Shown here piece after piece: positions 26,879-37,605 of a stretch of 56,168 nucleotides of DNA. Where the stretch lies: assembly GCA_004563715.1 (NCBI GenBank), contig SIRX01000101.1:1-56168 (forward strand), in the 5' to 3' direction. How positions within the stretch are numbered: the first letter of the stretch is position 1; every line of letters begins with the position of its first letter. The translations under genes and the position numbers were made by a program. Below the pieces are notes generated by a model. The model did no database searches, had not been told where the DNA came from, and saw nothing but the letters and a program-made list of their open reading frames with translations. This stretch comes from Actinomycetota bacterium (GTDB lineage Bacteria > Actinomycetota > Rubrobacteria > Rubrobacterales > Rubrobacteraceae).

Positions 26879-27534
26879 CAGGCGCCTCTCCCCAGGCTCT
26901 GCGCTAGCTCCACCACCCGGGAGACGACTTCATCCAGGCTGAGGTCGGTGGTGTCCACGATTACGGCGTCCGGCGCGGCCTTGAGCGGCGCGGTCTCGCG
27001 CTCGGAGTCCTGCCGGTCGCGCAGGCTCATCGCAGCCCGGATCCTCTCCAGCTCTTTTTCGCGCCCGCTCTGCGCCGCCCGCCGCCGCGCCCGTTCCTCC
27101 GGGGCGGCGGAGAGGAAGATCTTGAGCTCCGCCTCGGGCAACACGACGGTCCCGATGTCCCGGCCCTCCACGACGGCCCCCCGGTCCTCGCTGGCCCTGG
27201 CGGCCGCCGCCCGCTGTACGGAGAGCAGCACCCGCCGCACCTCCGGATGCGATGAGACACTGGAAGCCGCCGCCGACACCTCCGGGGTGCGCAGCGCCTC
27301 GTCCGGGACCGGTGCGCCGTCGATCTCGGCCCCCTCAGCGGTGAGGCCCACCCTACCGGCGAGGTCCCCAAGCGCCGGGCCGTCGTCCACTTCCACTCCC
27401 TCCCTCAGCGCCAGGTACGCCACCGCCCGGTAGGCCGCGCCGGTGTTGAGGTTTATAAAGCCTAGCCGTTCCGCCACGGCCCGGGCCACCGAGCTCTTGC
27501 CGCTGCCGGCCGGCCCGTCGATGGTTACCAGCAA
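26878..27534 (-). CDS. cmk: cytidylate kinase
   Basis: A 218-residue CMP/dCMP kinase. The P-loop GPAGSGKSSVAR begins at residue 7, followed by FINLNTGAAYRAVAY, EGRDIGTVVLPEAELKIFL (about 124-142) and a lid RQDSERETAPLKAAPDAV, and the conserved Asp-Thr-Thr near DTTDLSLDEV. TTG at 27534 overlaps the aroA stop by 10 nt; no ATG is near. Confidence 0.95.
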   Translation of the reverse strand: MLVTIDGPAGSGKSSVARAVAERLGFINLNTGAAYRAVAYLALREGVEVDDGPALGDLAGRVGLTAEGAEIDGAPVPDEALRTPEVSAAASSVSSHPEVRRVLLSVQRAAAARASEDRGAVVEGRDIGTVVLPEAELKIFLSAAPEERARRRAAQSGREKELERIRAAMSLRDRQDSERETAPLKAAPDAVIVDTTDLSLDEVVSRVVELAQSLGRGA

Positions 27535-28847
27535 GATATCTCCTCCAGGTGCCGCAGGAAGTCCGGGTAGGAGACGGCGGCCGCCCCCATGTCTCCGACC
27601 TCGACGCCTTCGCGCGAGGCGAGCCCGGCGACGGCGAGGCCCATCGCGAGCCGGTGATCGCCCCGGCTGTTCGCCCGGCCGCCCCGCACCCCGCCTGTGC
27701 CCGCAACGACAAAGCCATCTTTTCTCTCCTCGATCTCGACCCCCACCCTGCCGAACTCCTCGCAGACGGCGGAGACCCGGTCCGTCTCTTTTACCCGCAG
27801 CTCCCCGGCGCCCTCAAGAACCGTCTCGCCTTCCGCGAACGCCCCGAGCAGCGCGAGCAGCGGCAGCTCGTCCACCGCGCCCGGTACGTCCTCGGCCCCA
27901 ACCCGCGCCCCCCGCAAAACCGAGTGGCGCACCAGCAACTCGCCCACCGGCTCCCCCGAGATCCCTTCGGCGACGCCGCCGACCTCGACCTCCGCGCCCA
28001 TCCTCCGCAGTATATCCAGGAAGCCGGTCCTGGTAGGGTTGAGCCCGACGCCCCGGATCCTGACCTCCGAACCCGGCACCACGAGCGCCGCCGCCACCCA
28101 GAAGGCGGCAGAGGAGATGTCGCCCGGGACCCGGATCTCCGCCGGAACCTCCAGCCTCTCCGGAGGCTCTAGACCCACCCGGCCCGCGCCTCCGGGCAAC
28201 TCCTCTACCGTTACGTCCACGCCGCAGGCCCGCAAAAGACGCTCCGTATGGTCCCGGCTCCGACCCGGCTCGACCACGGTGACCAGCCCGTCAGCCATGA
28301 GCCCCGCAAACAGGATGCAGCTCTTGACCTGCGCGCTGGCTACCGGTATACGATGCTCCCCTCCCCTCAGCCCGCCGCCGTTGCCCAACACCGCGAGCGG
28401 CAGGTACTCGCCCCCACCGGCGCCCCGGATCTCCGCCCCCATCTCCCCCAACGGCCCCACAACGCGCCGCATCGGCCGCCCCCGCAGGCTCTCGTCCCCC
28501 GTGAAACACGCAAAGTTCCCGAACCCCGTGGCAATTCCTAGTATTATGCGGATAAGAGTACCGGAGTTACGGGCGTCGATTATGTCGCGGGGTTCGGGGG
28601 GCTCCTGGAGGCCGACGCCGGTCACGCGGGCGGTCGTATCCTGGAGGCTGGTTTTCGCGCCGAAGGTCTTTACGGCGTCCAAGGTCGCCAGGGTGTCGGC
28701 GGCGGGGAGGTAATTATGGATCGTTGTCTCGGTCTCGGAGAGCAGGGCTGACAGGGCCGCGCGGTGCGAGACGGACTTGTCCGGAGGCACCAGGAGTTCG
28801 CCCCGGAGGGTCTTTGCGGGCGGTATGCGAACGGGTTCGTTATTCAT
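27525..28847 (-). CDS. aroA: 3-phosphoshikimate 1-carboxyvinyltransferase (EPSP synthase)
   Basis: A 440-residue EPSP synthase of the shikimate pathway. Conserved features are PPDKSVSHRAALSALLS near 17-33, DARNSGTLIRIILGI near 92, FTGDESLRGRPMRR, SAQVKSCILFAGLMADG and the C-terminal GDHRLAMGLAVAG. It overlaps rluB by 8 nt and cmk by 10 nt. The other shikimate genes of the window (aroB, aroC, aroK, aroQ) are 16 kb away on the same strand. Confidence 0.96.
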   Translation of the reverse strand: MNNEPVRIPPAKTLRGELLVPPDKSVSHRAALSALLSETETTIHNYLPAADTLATLDAVKTFGAKTSLQDTTARVTGVGLQEPPEPRDIIDARNSGTLIRIILGIATGFGNFACFTGDESLRGRPMRRVVGPLGEMGAEIRGAGGGEYLPLAVLGNGGGLRGGEHRIPVASAQVKSCILFAGLMADGLVTVVEPGRSRDHTERLLRACGVDVTVEELPGGAGRVGLEPPERLEVPAEIRVPGDISSAAFWVAAALVVPGSEVRIRGVGLNPTRTGFLDILRRMGAEVEVGGVAEGISGEPVGELLVRHSVLRGARVGAEDVPGAVDELPLLALLGAFAEGETVLEGAGELRVKETDRVSAVCEEFGRVGVEIEERKDGFVVAGTGGVRGGRANSRGDHRLAMGLAVAGLASREGVEVGDMGAAAVSYPDFLRHLEEISCW

Positions 28848-29544
28848 GGGACCCCAGGATCTTAACCTCTTTCTCGGTTAGTTGCCGGTAGTTACCCTCC
28901 GGGAGGACGCCGAGATGGACCGGCCCGATCCTTACCCGGCACAGGGCGCGCAGGTCGAGGCCGACCGCGGCGCACGCCCGGCGTATTATGCGGTTGCGGC
29001 CCTCGTGGATGGTGAGGCGGAAGCTGGTCTCGTGCCTGCCGGGTTTCGGGTTTGTGATCTCCGGCGGGCGCATGGGCCCGTCTTCGAGGGTCGGGCCGAC
29101 GGCCAGGGCCGCCAGGGCCTTCTCGGGGACCGGGCTTGCTACCGTCAGGCGGTACTCTTTCTCGATCTCCCTAGAGGGATGAGCGACGCGGTGGGCGAAT
29201 GGGCCGTCGTTGGTCAGGAGGAGGAGGCCGGTGGTGTCGGCGTCCAGGCGGCCCACCGGGAAGAGGGCCGGTATCTGCGGCATCAGGTCGGCGACTGTCG
29301 GGCGGCCCCGATCGTCGTGGAGGGTGGTCAGGTAGCCGGCGGGTTTGTTGAGGGCGAGGTAGGCGTGTCGCCCGGGCAGCACGACGGGCCGTTCGTCGAG
29401 GAGTACGATGTCTTCCGGGGAGACCCTCCGGCCCAGAGAGGCAACTTCACCGTTCACCCGGACCCGCCCGGCGGAGATCAGGGCCTCCCCCTTGCGGCGC
29501 GAGGAAACCGCGCCCGACCGGGCGAGAAAGGCCTGCAGGCGCAC
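28840..29544 (-). CDS. rluB: 23S rRNA pseudouridine synthase, RluB/RsuA family
   Basis: About 234 residues. An N-terminal S4 domain (VRLQAFLARSGAVSSRRKGE) is followed by the catalytic domain with GRLDADTTGLLLLTNDG, in which the Asp of RLDADT is the catalytic residue, and EGRNRIIRRACAAVG. GTG at 29544 is chosen because it begins the S4 domain and shares one nucleotide with the scpB stop (TAGTG); the frame is open further upstream but that sequence is arginine/glycine-rich and unrelated. Confidence 0.92.
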   Translation of the reverse strand: MRLQAFLARSGAVSSRRKGEALISAGRVRVNGEVASLGRRVSPEDIVLLDERPVVLPGRHAYLALNKPAGYLTTLHDDRGRPTVADLMPQIPALFPVGRLDADTTGLLLLTNDGPFAHRVAHPSREIEKEYRLTVASPVPEKALAALAVGPTLEDGPMRPPEITNPKPGRHETSFRLTIHEGRNRIIRRACAAVGLDLRALCRVRIGPVHLGVLPEGNYRQLTEKEVKILGSHE

Positions 29545-30170
29545 TAGAGACCCTCCGCCTCCCCCGCCGGAGGCGTAGCCGGGGTTTCGGCCGCCCCCAG
29601 GCGCTCGCGCACCCGGGCGAGTTCCTCGTCGCCGACCAGCGAGTCCAGGGGTGGAAAGTCGGCCCGGGAGCCGGCTCCCGCGGCGGCGAAGAACTCTTCG
29701 GTGACGCCCAGCAGGGCCGGGGAGCCGGGGCTCTCCTCGTCGGCGCCGACCTCGGCGAGCAGGCCGCGCTCCAGCAGGTTCCGTACCACCGCGTCGGAGT
29801 TCACGCCCCGGACGGCGGAGATGGCGCCGCGGGTGAGCGGTCCCAGGTAGAGGGCGCAAGAGAGCACCTCGTTGGCCGCGCTGGAGAGCGGGGTGGGACG
29901 GGCTTCCTCGCGGAAGCGCTCGACCGCCGCGGCGCAGGCCGGGTTCGTCGCGAGCTGGTAGCCGCCGGCCACGTTCCGGAGCACGACGCCGGAGCTTTCC
30001 GGGGCGTACTTGACCCCGAGCTGGCCGAGGCCGTCTTCCAGTCCCGCCTCGTCCAGGCCGGTGGCCGTCCGCAGCGCCGCGGCGCTTACGGGCTGCGAGC
30101 TTACCAGGAGCACGGCCTCCAGGAGCGCGGCGGGGCTCGGGACGGCGTCATCCTTTATGGGGCCGGTCAC
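29544..30170 (-). CDS. scpB: chromosome segregation protein ScpB
   Basis: A 208-residue ScpB, the winged-helix kleisin partner of ScpA-SMC. The N-terminal LLEAVLLVSSQPVSAAALRTATG and the second winged helix (ANEVLSCALYLGPLTRGAISAVRGVNSDAVVRNLLERGLL) are typical. GTG at 30170 overlaps the scpA stop by 4 nt (GTGA). Confidence 0.93.
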   Translation of the reverse strand: MTGPIKDDAVPSPAALLEAVLLVSSQPVSAAALRTATGLDEAGLEDGLGQLGVKYAPESSGVVLRNVAGGYQLATNPACAAAVERFREEARPTPLSSAANEVLSCALYLGPLTRGAISAVRGVNSDAVVRNLLERGLLAEVGADEESPGSPALLGVTEEFFAAAGAGSRADFPPLDSLVGDEELARVRERLGAAETPATPPAGEAEGL

Positions 30171-30886
30171 GCCGGACGAAGGGTCAGCGGACCGAGCGGC
30201 TCCGGCTGGTGGAGGGCCAGGCGTCCCTCGTGGACGAGGGAGAGGGCGGCGGCAAAGGCGACGGCCGCGTTCAGCCGGTCCATATCCCGGACGAGGTCTT
30301 CGTAAGAGATGGGGCCGCGGGCGAGGGAGGAGCGTATCAGGGCGGCCAGCTCCTGAAGGGTCACCGTGATCGGCCCGAGGTGCTCTACGGGCGGGTCGGT
30401 CAGGCGCGAGAACGTCGACCGGGCGGCCCGGAGAAGCTTCTCCCGGTCTAGCCGGAGGCGTCCCGGCCGGGGCCGCAGGGCGTGGGCCGAGGCGTAGAAG
30501 CCGCGGTTCGCCTCCAACCGCCCCCGGATGGCCTCCGCGCCACGTTGGACTTTCAGGTAGGCCGTAAGGCGTTCGGCGAGCTGCTCGGGAGATACCGGCT
30601 CCTCCCCCGTCTCCCCGCCTTCCTCATCGGGCGCAGGAGCCAGGGTGCGGCTCTTGAGCAGCACGAGCGCGGCGGCGGAGCCGGCGAAGTCCGTGTCGCG
30701 CTCCAGGGTGTTTAGGTCGCCCTCTGGCTTCGAGTCGAGGTATATGGACACCAGCTCCCGGAGAGGGACCTCGAAAATCTCCAGCTCGTCGCGCAGGATC
30801 AGGGCCAGCAGCCACTCGTAGGGCCCCGAGTACACGTCCAGCTCGACGGTAAACCCCTCCAGGGCGCGTCCCGACTCCCCGATCAA
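30167..30886 (-). CDS. scpA: chromosome segregation protein ScpA (kleisin)
   Basis: About 239 residues. The N-terminus carries the kleisin signature FTVELDVYSGPYEWLLALI and the ELEIFEVPLRELVSIYL segment; the C-terminus has a winged helix with FAAALSLVHEGRLAL. ScpA bridges the SMC heads. TTG at 30886 is preferred: it overlaps the preceding stop as TTGA and has GGAGG just upstream; the longer open frame is low-complexity. scpA and scpB adjoin, as usual. Confidence 0.92.
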   Translation of the reverse strand: MIGESGRALEGFTVELDVYSGPYEWLLALILRDELEIFEVPLRELVSIYLDSKPEGDLNTLERDTDFAGSAAALVLLKSRTLAPAPDEEGGETGEEPVSPEQLAERLTAYLKVQRGAEAIRGRLEANRGFYASAHALRPRPGRLRLDREKLLRAARSTFSRLTDPPVEHLGPITVTLQELAALIRSSLARGPISYEDLVRDMDRLNAAVAFAAALSLVHEGRLALHQPEPLGPLTLRPA

Positions 30887-32016
30887 CGCGCCTCCGCGTG
30901 GAGGGGCAGCACGGAAGATATCGGGGAGTGATCCATGCCCGAGGAGCGGGCGAGCGCCGGGTCCAGCACCCGCCCCTCCGCCAGGACCACGCCCCGGCGA
31001 AGCCCCTCGTCGGCGTTCAGGGCGTCCACCAGACCACGGCCCGTCAGGGCCCTCACGGACGGCAAGAGCGCGTTCGACAGCGCGCGGGTGGCGGTGACGG
31101 GCACCGCCGCGGGGATGTTTTTCACGCAGTAGTGAACGACGCCCTCCTCCACGAACGTCGGGCGCTGGTGGGTCGTGGGCCTCGAAGTCTCGACGCACCC
31201 CCCGTAGTCCACGGCGACGTCCACGATAACGCTCCCGTCCTTCATCCCGGCTACCGTCGCCCGGTCCACCAGCGCCGGGGTACGGGTCCCGGAGACGAAC
31301 ACCGCCCCTATGAGCAGGTCGGCCCGCAACACGGCGTCCCGGACGCCCATCGCGCTGGCGGCGAGGGTCGTAACGTTGCTCAGGCGCGCCCCTTCCAGGT
31401 TGCGCAGGCGGCCCAGGTCCTGGTCCAGCACGGTCACCTCGGCGCCGAGGCCGCCTGCAACCCGGGCCGCGCCCGTACCGACGATGCCGCTGCCCAGGAT
31501 GACCACCCGGCCGGGCCGGACGCCGGCTATGCCTCCCAGCAGGACACCCCGCCCTCCGGATGCCCGCTGCAGGTAGTGCGCCCCGATCTGGGGCACGAGG
31601 CTCCCGGCGATCTCGCTCATCGACGTCAGGACCGGCAACCGTCCGTCCGCGCCGCGGATGGCCTCAAGGGCAAAAGCCACGCACCGGGAGTCCAGCAGGG
31701 CCTGCATGAGAGGCCGGTTGACCGGCAGCGACAGGAACGCGAGCAGGACCAGCCCTTCGTGCAGGTAGTCGTACTCGTCGGGTACGGGTCCCTGCACCTT
31801 GACGACTACCTCGGATTCGGCGTACACCTCCGCGGCGGACTCCACGACCCGCGCCCCGGCGGCGGCGTAGCTCTCGTCGGCGAGGCTCGACGCCACGCCG
31901 GCCCCGGCTTCGACCAACACCCGGTGCCCCGCGCGCGTCAGCTCGTTGACGGCGTGAGGGGTCATGGCCACCCGGCTCTCCTCCGGCGCCAGCTCCCGGA
32001 CGACCCCGAGCCTCAT
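30883..32016 (-). CDS. alanine-dehydrogenase-like protein with altered active site
   Basis: A 377-residue homologue of L-alanine dehydrogenase (Ald). It keeps Arg15 of the pyruvate site, the NAD-binding GSGIVGTGAARVAGGLGAEV, the Asp of DVAVDYGG and a family-like C-terminus (VVHYCVKNIPAAVPVTATRALSN). However, the catalytic Lys of the family KVKEP segment is Gln75 here (KVQGP), and the catalytic His of YLHLA is Ser96 (FLSLP). Transhydrogenase alpha subunits also lack these two residues, so a different or lost reaction is likely. ATG at 32016 overlaps the DUF3866 stop (ATGA); it precedes scpA with a 4-nt overlap. Confidence 0.8.
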   Translation of the reverse strand: MRLGVVRELAPEESRVAMTPHAVNELTRAGHRVLVEAGAGVASSLADESYAAAGARVVESAAEVYAESEVVVKVQGPVPDEYDYLHEGLVLLAFLSLPVNRPLMQALLDSRCVAFALEAIRGADGRLPVLTSMSEIAGSLVPQIGAHYLQRASGGRGVLLGGIAGVRPGRVVILGSGIVGTGAARVAGGLGAEVTVLDQDLGRLRNLEGARLSNVTTLAASAMGVRDAVLRADLLIGAVFVSGTRTPALVDRATVAGMKDGSVIVDVAVDYGGCVETSRPTTHQRPTFVEEGVVHYCVKNIPAAVPVTATRALSNALLPSVRALTGRGLVDALNADEGLRRGVVLAEGRVLDPALARSSGMDHSPISSVLPLHAEAR

Positions 32017-33074
32017 TCGGCGTCTCCTGCGGGTTCCTTCAGGGCCAGCCATACCGCTGCGGCTGCGGCATCAAAGAAAACAGCGTCGTCTTTGTAAGAC
32101 CTTCCCATGCTCTCGAAGGTTACCCCGAAGCGGGCCTCTAATCCAGAGGCCCCGTAGGAAACCGGGAGGTATGTGTGCCGGGCCGGCAAGTCGGGGGTGG
32201 ATAAATCTCGGTCCGAACCCGGGATCGCAACCCGGCATCCGCCGAGCGCCGCCTGCAGCACCGCCCGGGTGTGGTGGGATATCCCCCGATGCCGGTCCCG
32301 GGGGTCGGCGCCGGAGATGCGGGGCGCCAGAACGGCGTCCCCGGCGAGCGCGGCCGCCGCGTTGAGGGCCGTCGCCGCCGACATGCCGCCGTGGGCGTAG
32401 GGGGCGCCGGTGCCCACCACCCCCGGCCCTATGCCCGCGAGCACCACGTCCGAGACCGCGGCCGCCGCCAGGAGGCCCGCGTAGGCGTTGGGGGCCTCCA
32501 CGTCCCCGCCGAAGCAGGCTCCCGCCGAGACCACCATGTGCAAGAGGGCCTTTTCTTTAAGGTCCCTGGCCACCTCCGAGAGGGGCACCGCCAGCGCACC
32601 GCCCTCCTGCCACAGAAAAGACACCCGGCTGCCGGGCCGGAGGTCCGCCACCGCGCAGCAGGCAGGCGCCAGGTGCGAGTGCAGCGGCAGCACCACCACC
32701 GGGGTTTCCGAGAGGTCCCCGGCCTGTTCAAGCGGCGGGGCGGGGAACTGGAGCGGCGAGTACGGCAGCTTCACGAAGTGGTCCCGGTTATCCGGCGCCT
32801 CTCCACCGCTGGCCGGAAGAACGACCGCCACCCCACCCGTGCCGAGCCCCATCTCCAACCCGACGGTGTTCGCAACGACCCGCTGCCCTACCCGGGGAGC
32901 GGCGCCGAGGTGCGAGTAGAAGACGCCGACCGCCTTTGTTTCCCGGAGCGGGCCGTCCAGCACCTCCAGCTCCAGAGCGACGAGCCCTCCGGTACCCGGG
33001 CGCGAGGCCAGGACTCGGGCGACACGGAGTACGGGGCCCGCAGGACCTACGAACGGCGGGATGCTGCCTCCCAC
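32013..33074 (-). CDS. DUF3866-family protein
   Basis: A 353-residue protein resembling the actinobacterial/firmicute DUF3866 family: an N-terminal beta-rich region, a glycine-rich GLEMGLGTGGVAVV segment near 72, FVKLPYSPLQ near 100, then an alpha/beta part with GIGPGVVGTG and a C-terminal HTYLPVSYGASGLEARFG region. No known catalytic motif is recognised and the function is unknown. The start GTG at 33074 overlaps the preceding small gene by 28 nt, and the end overlaps the Ald-like gene by 4 nt, so the three are probably expressed together. Confidence 0.65.
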   Translation of the reverse strand: MGGSIPPFVGPAGPVLRVARVLASRPGTGGLVALELEVLDGPLRETKAVGVFYSHLGAAPRVGQRVVANTVGLEMGLGTGGVAVVLPASGGEAPDNRDHFVKLPYSPLQFPAPPLEQAGDLSETPVVVLPLHSHLAPACCAVADLRPGSRVSFLWQEGGALAVPLSEVARDLKEKALLHMVVSAGACFGGDVEAPNAYAGLLAAAAVSDVVLAGIGPGVVGTGAPYAHGGMSAATALNAAAALAGDAVLAPRISGADPRDRHRGISHHTRAVLQAALGGCRVAIPGSDRDLSTPDLPARHTYLPVSYGASGLEARFGVTFESMGRSYKDDAVFFDAAAAAVWLALKEPAGDAE

Positions 33075-33508
33075 AAACCGTCCTCCAGCAGAAAGGTCTC
33101 AAGCTCCGCGCGCCGGCCGCCAGCCCCCAAAGCCAGCGCCGCTCCCGACACCGGCGTCCACGAGGTCCCGAAGCGCACCCGGTACCCGGCGCGCCAGAGA
33201 TCCCGGGCCATCTGTCCGACGAGGTCCGCCGCCGCACACTGTGCGGCGGCCAGCCGGACCACCGCGGTCTCCAGGATCGCGTCGGTAATAGCCGCCGTTG
33301 CGGTCACGGACCGGAGCGCCGCGTCCAGTGCGTCCCCCAGGACCCCGTCGTCGAGCGCCCGCAACTCCACCCGGAGGCTACGCCCGGCGTCCGGGAGCTT
33401 CTCTTCCACCGCGAAGGCCTTCCGAACCGGGCCGGACACCTCCGGCCAGAGGTTCTCCGGGGGGACGTCCTCCGGGCGGCGCCACCACAGCGAAGCGCGG
33501 AACTCCAC
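33047..33508 (-). CDS. hypothetical protein
   Basis: At least 153 residues, of unknown family. Sequence such as AVEFRASLWWRRPEDVPPENLWPEV and the C-terminal GYRVRFGTSWTPVSG looks like a real folded protein. The open frame continues upstream with sensible sequence (GVALLDEEPAGKIVTC) to a CTG at 33610 that overlaps the pyrG stop (CTGA), but without ATG, GTG or TTG before 33508; the true start may therefore be a CTG at 33598 or 33610. It sits in the pyrG to scpA run with the DUF3866 and Ald-like genes. Confidence 0.55.
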   Translation of the reverse strand: MEFRASLWWRRPEDVPPENLWPEVSGPVRKAFAVEEKLPDAGRSLRVELRALDDGVLGDALDAALRSVTATAAITDAILETAVVRLAAAQCAAADLVGQMARDLWRAGYRVRFGTSWTPVSGAALALGAGGRRAELETFLLEDGLWEAASRRS

Positions 33509-33606
33509 CGCCCCGGCGGAGCAGGTTACGATCTTGCCCGCCGGCTCCTCGTCCAGCAGCGCGACCCCCGGCGCGGAGATGCCCGTCGAAGCTCTCAGCG
33601 GCGCTC

Positions 33607-36066
<2,460 letters not shown>

Positions 36067-36082
<16 letters not shown>

Positions 36083-36774
36083 GGGATACGGGTGCCGCGC
36101 ACGGCGCGCAGGACATCCACACCCTGGCGGGCGCGGTGGGCAAAGCCGGCGGGGGTGCGGCCGGTGGGACGATGGCGCAGGGGCAGGGGGACCTCCAGCG
36201 GCTCGATGCCGTCCGCCAGCAGGTCCAGCGTCATGCCGACCTCCGCCCCGAAGCCCGGCGCGAGTCCGGGCAGGGCGTCGAGGGCCGGGGCCAGGAGCGC
36301 ACGCTGGCCGGAGAGGGGTTCGACTGCCGAGTAACCGGTGCGTGCGTAAACGGCGCGCCGCGCGAAGCTCTTTACCAAACCGAATCCGCCGCCGGAGGCC
36401 GGAGGAAACGCGGCGATGGCCACGGGGTGGGCTTCGTCCAACCGCTCCAGCAAGCCCGACAGGCACGCCGCCGTGGAGCCGAGGTCGGCGTCGGAGACGA
36501 GCACGGCCTCCGGAGCGTAGTTCCTGGCGCGGGCGAGGCCCCGGAGCAGGGCACACCCCTTGCCGGCGGGCCGGCACGGAGGTCCGGCTTTGATCACCTC
36601 GGCGCCCGCGGCGTGGGCCAGGCGGGCCGTTGCGTCCCGGCTACCGTCGTCTACCAGTATTATGTGGTCTACACGCCGGAGTTTCTCCAGGGCCTGCAGC
36701 GTCGCCCGCAGGCTGTCGCCTTCGTTATGGGCCGGCACGACCGCAACGACTTGTCGGCAGGAGGGTAAAGCCAA
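36067..36774 (-). CDS. glycosyltransferase family 2
   Basis: A 235-residue GT-A fold enzyme. The N-terminal nucleotide-binding strand is VVAVVPAHNEGDSLRATL, followed by ILVDDGSRDAT and the metal-binding DxD in VSDADLGST near 95. A later FGAEVGMTLDLL and a C-terminal LRHRPTGRTPAG follow. No transmembrane anchor is visible. It lies 9 nt after steB and overlaps the MraY-like gene; the pair could build a polyprenyl-linked sugar. Acceptor and donor are unknown. Confidence 0.82.
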
Positions 36775-36783
36775 CTGCCGGCC

Positions 36784-37602
36784 CTAGCTGGGCGCCGGGG
36801 GAAAGGGCTCCGAGGCCGTAGACCGGGTACCGTAGGCGCCGTCTTCGGTGCTGTTGGCGAGCTGCACGACCGCGGCCTGGCCTGCGGCCCGGTCGGCGTT
36901 GTCCACCGAAGGTATGCCCAGCTCCTCGAAAAGCGGCACCTCGTTGCGCTCCGTATAAGACGGTTGGGCCGTCACCACCCGCACCCCAGCCTCCTGCCAC
37001 ACCTCGAGCATCGCCCGCTGCGCCTCCTCCAGGGCCTCCAGAGAGCCTTCCGGGGTCTCTGGCGGAGGCTCGCCTCCGCCGACGAACACTATCACCTCCG
37101 GGCTGTCGGCGTCGGTCGTCAACCCCAGCACCTCGCGGGCCTCCTGCAGGTAGAGTATGCGGGTCTCCAGGCGGTCCGGGCCGGTTGCCGGACCCGCGTC
37201 CTCCACGGTCGGGGGCGGCAGCGATGTGTAGGATGCCAGGTCCGCGCCGGCTTCGGAGGTCAGCGTCTGCTGGATATCCTGTACAAGCTGCTCTTCGACC
37301 CAGGGACCGGAGACCAGGGCCACGTCCACCCCGTTCAGGCTAGCGGACACCACCGTATCCGCCAGGTCCTGCATCAGTTGCTCGTCGGCGGAGGTCCTCT
37401 CCTCCAGCTCGGCGATCCGCCCGTCGCGCTCGGCGATCAACTCTCGCTGGTCGTCGAGCTGGCGCTGGATATTCGTCACTTCAGACTGGAGCTGGTCGGT
37501 AATAACGCCCCGGTCGGCCAGAGCTATACCGAGCAAGAGCCCTATCGAGAGGGCCAGAAACACGGAGATGAGCGAGATCACGTGGTAGCGGAGGTCCGGC
37601 AC
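36784..37602 (-). CDS. steB: SteB/MctB-like membrane protein
   Basis: A 272-residue protein with an N-terminal membrane segment (YHVISLISVFLALSIGLLLG, about 6-25), a coiled coil (about 33-75) and a periplasm-facing alpha/beta domain with VDVALVSGPWVEE and VIVFVGGGEPP. This matches the actinobacterial MctB/SteB family, described as a copper-export channel in Mycobacterium and as the partner of SteA in Corynebacterium cell separation. The steA gene precedes it by 3 nt, which supports the cell-separation reading. Confidence 0.82.
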   Translation of the reverse strand: MPDLRYHVISLISVFLALSIGLLLGIALADRGVITDQLQSEVTNIQRQLDDQRELIAERDGRIAELEERTSADEQLMQDLADTVVSASLNGVDVALVSGPWVEEQLVQDIQQTLTSEAGADLASYTSLPPPTVEDAGPATGPDRLETRILYLQEAREVLGLTTDADSPEVIVFVGGGEPPPETPEGSLEALEEAQRAMLEVWQEAGVRVVTAQPSYTERNEVPLFEELGIPSVDNADRAAGQAAVVQLANSTEDGAYGTRSTASEPFPPAPS

Positions 37603-37605
37603 GGG

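Noticed and set aside
28840-29859. N-terminal extension of the pseudouridine synthase (339-codon frame)
   Set aside because: The first ~105 codons are antisense-like Arg/Gly-rich sequence inside scpB; the S4 domain begins at the GTG at 29544.
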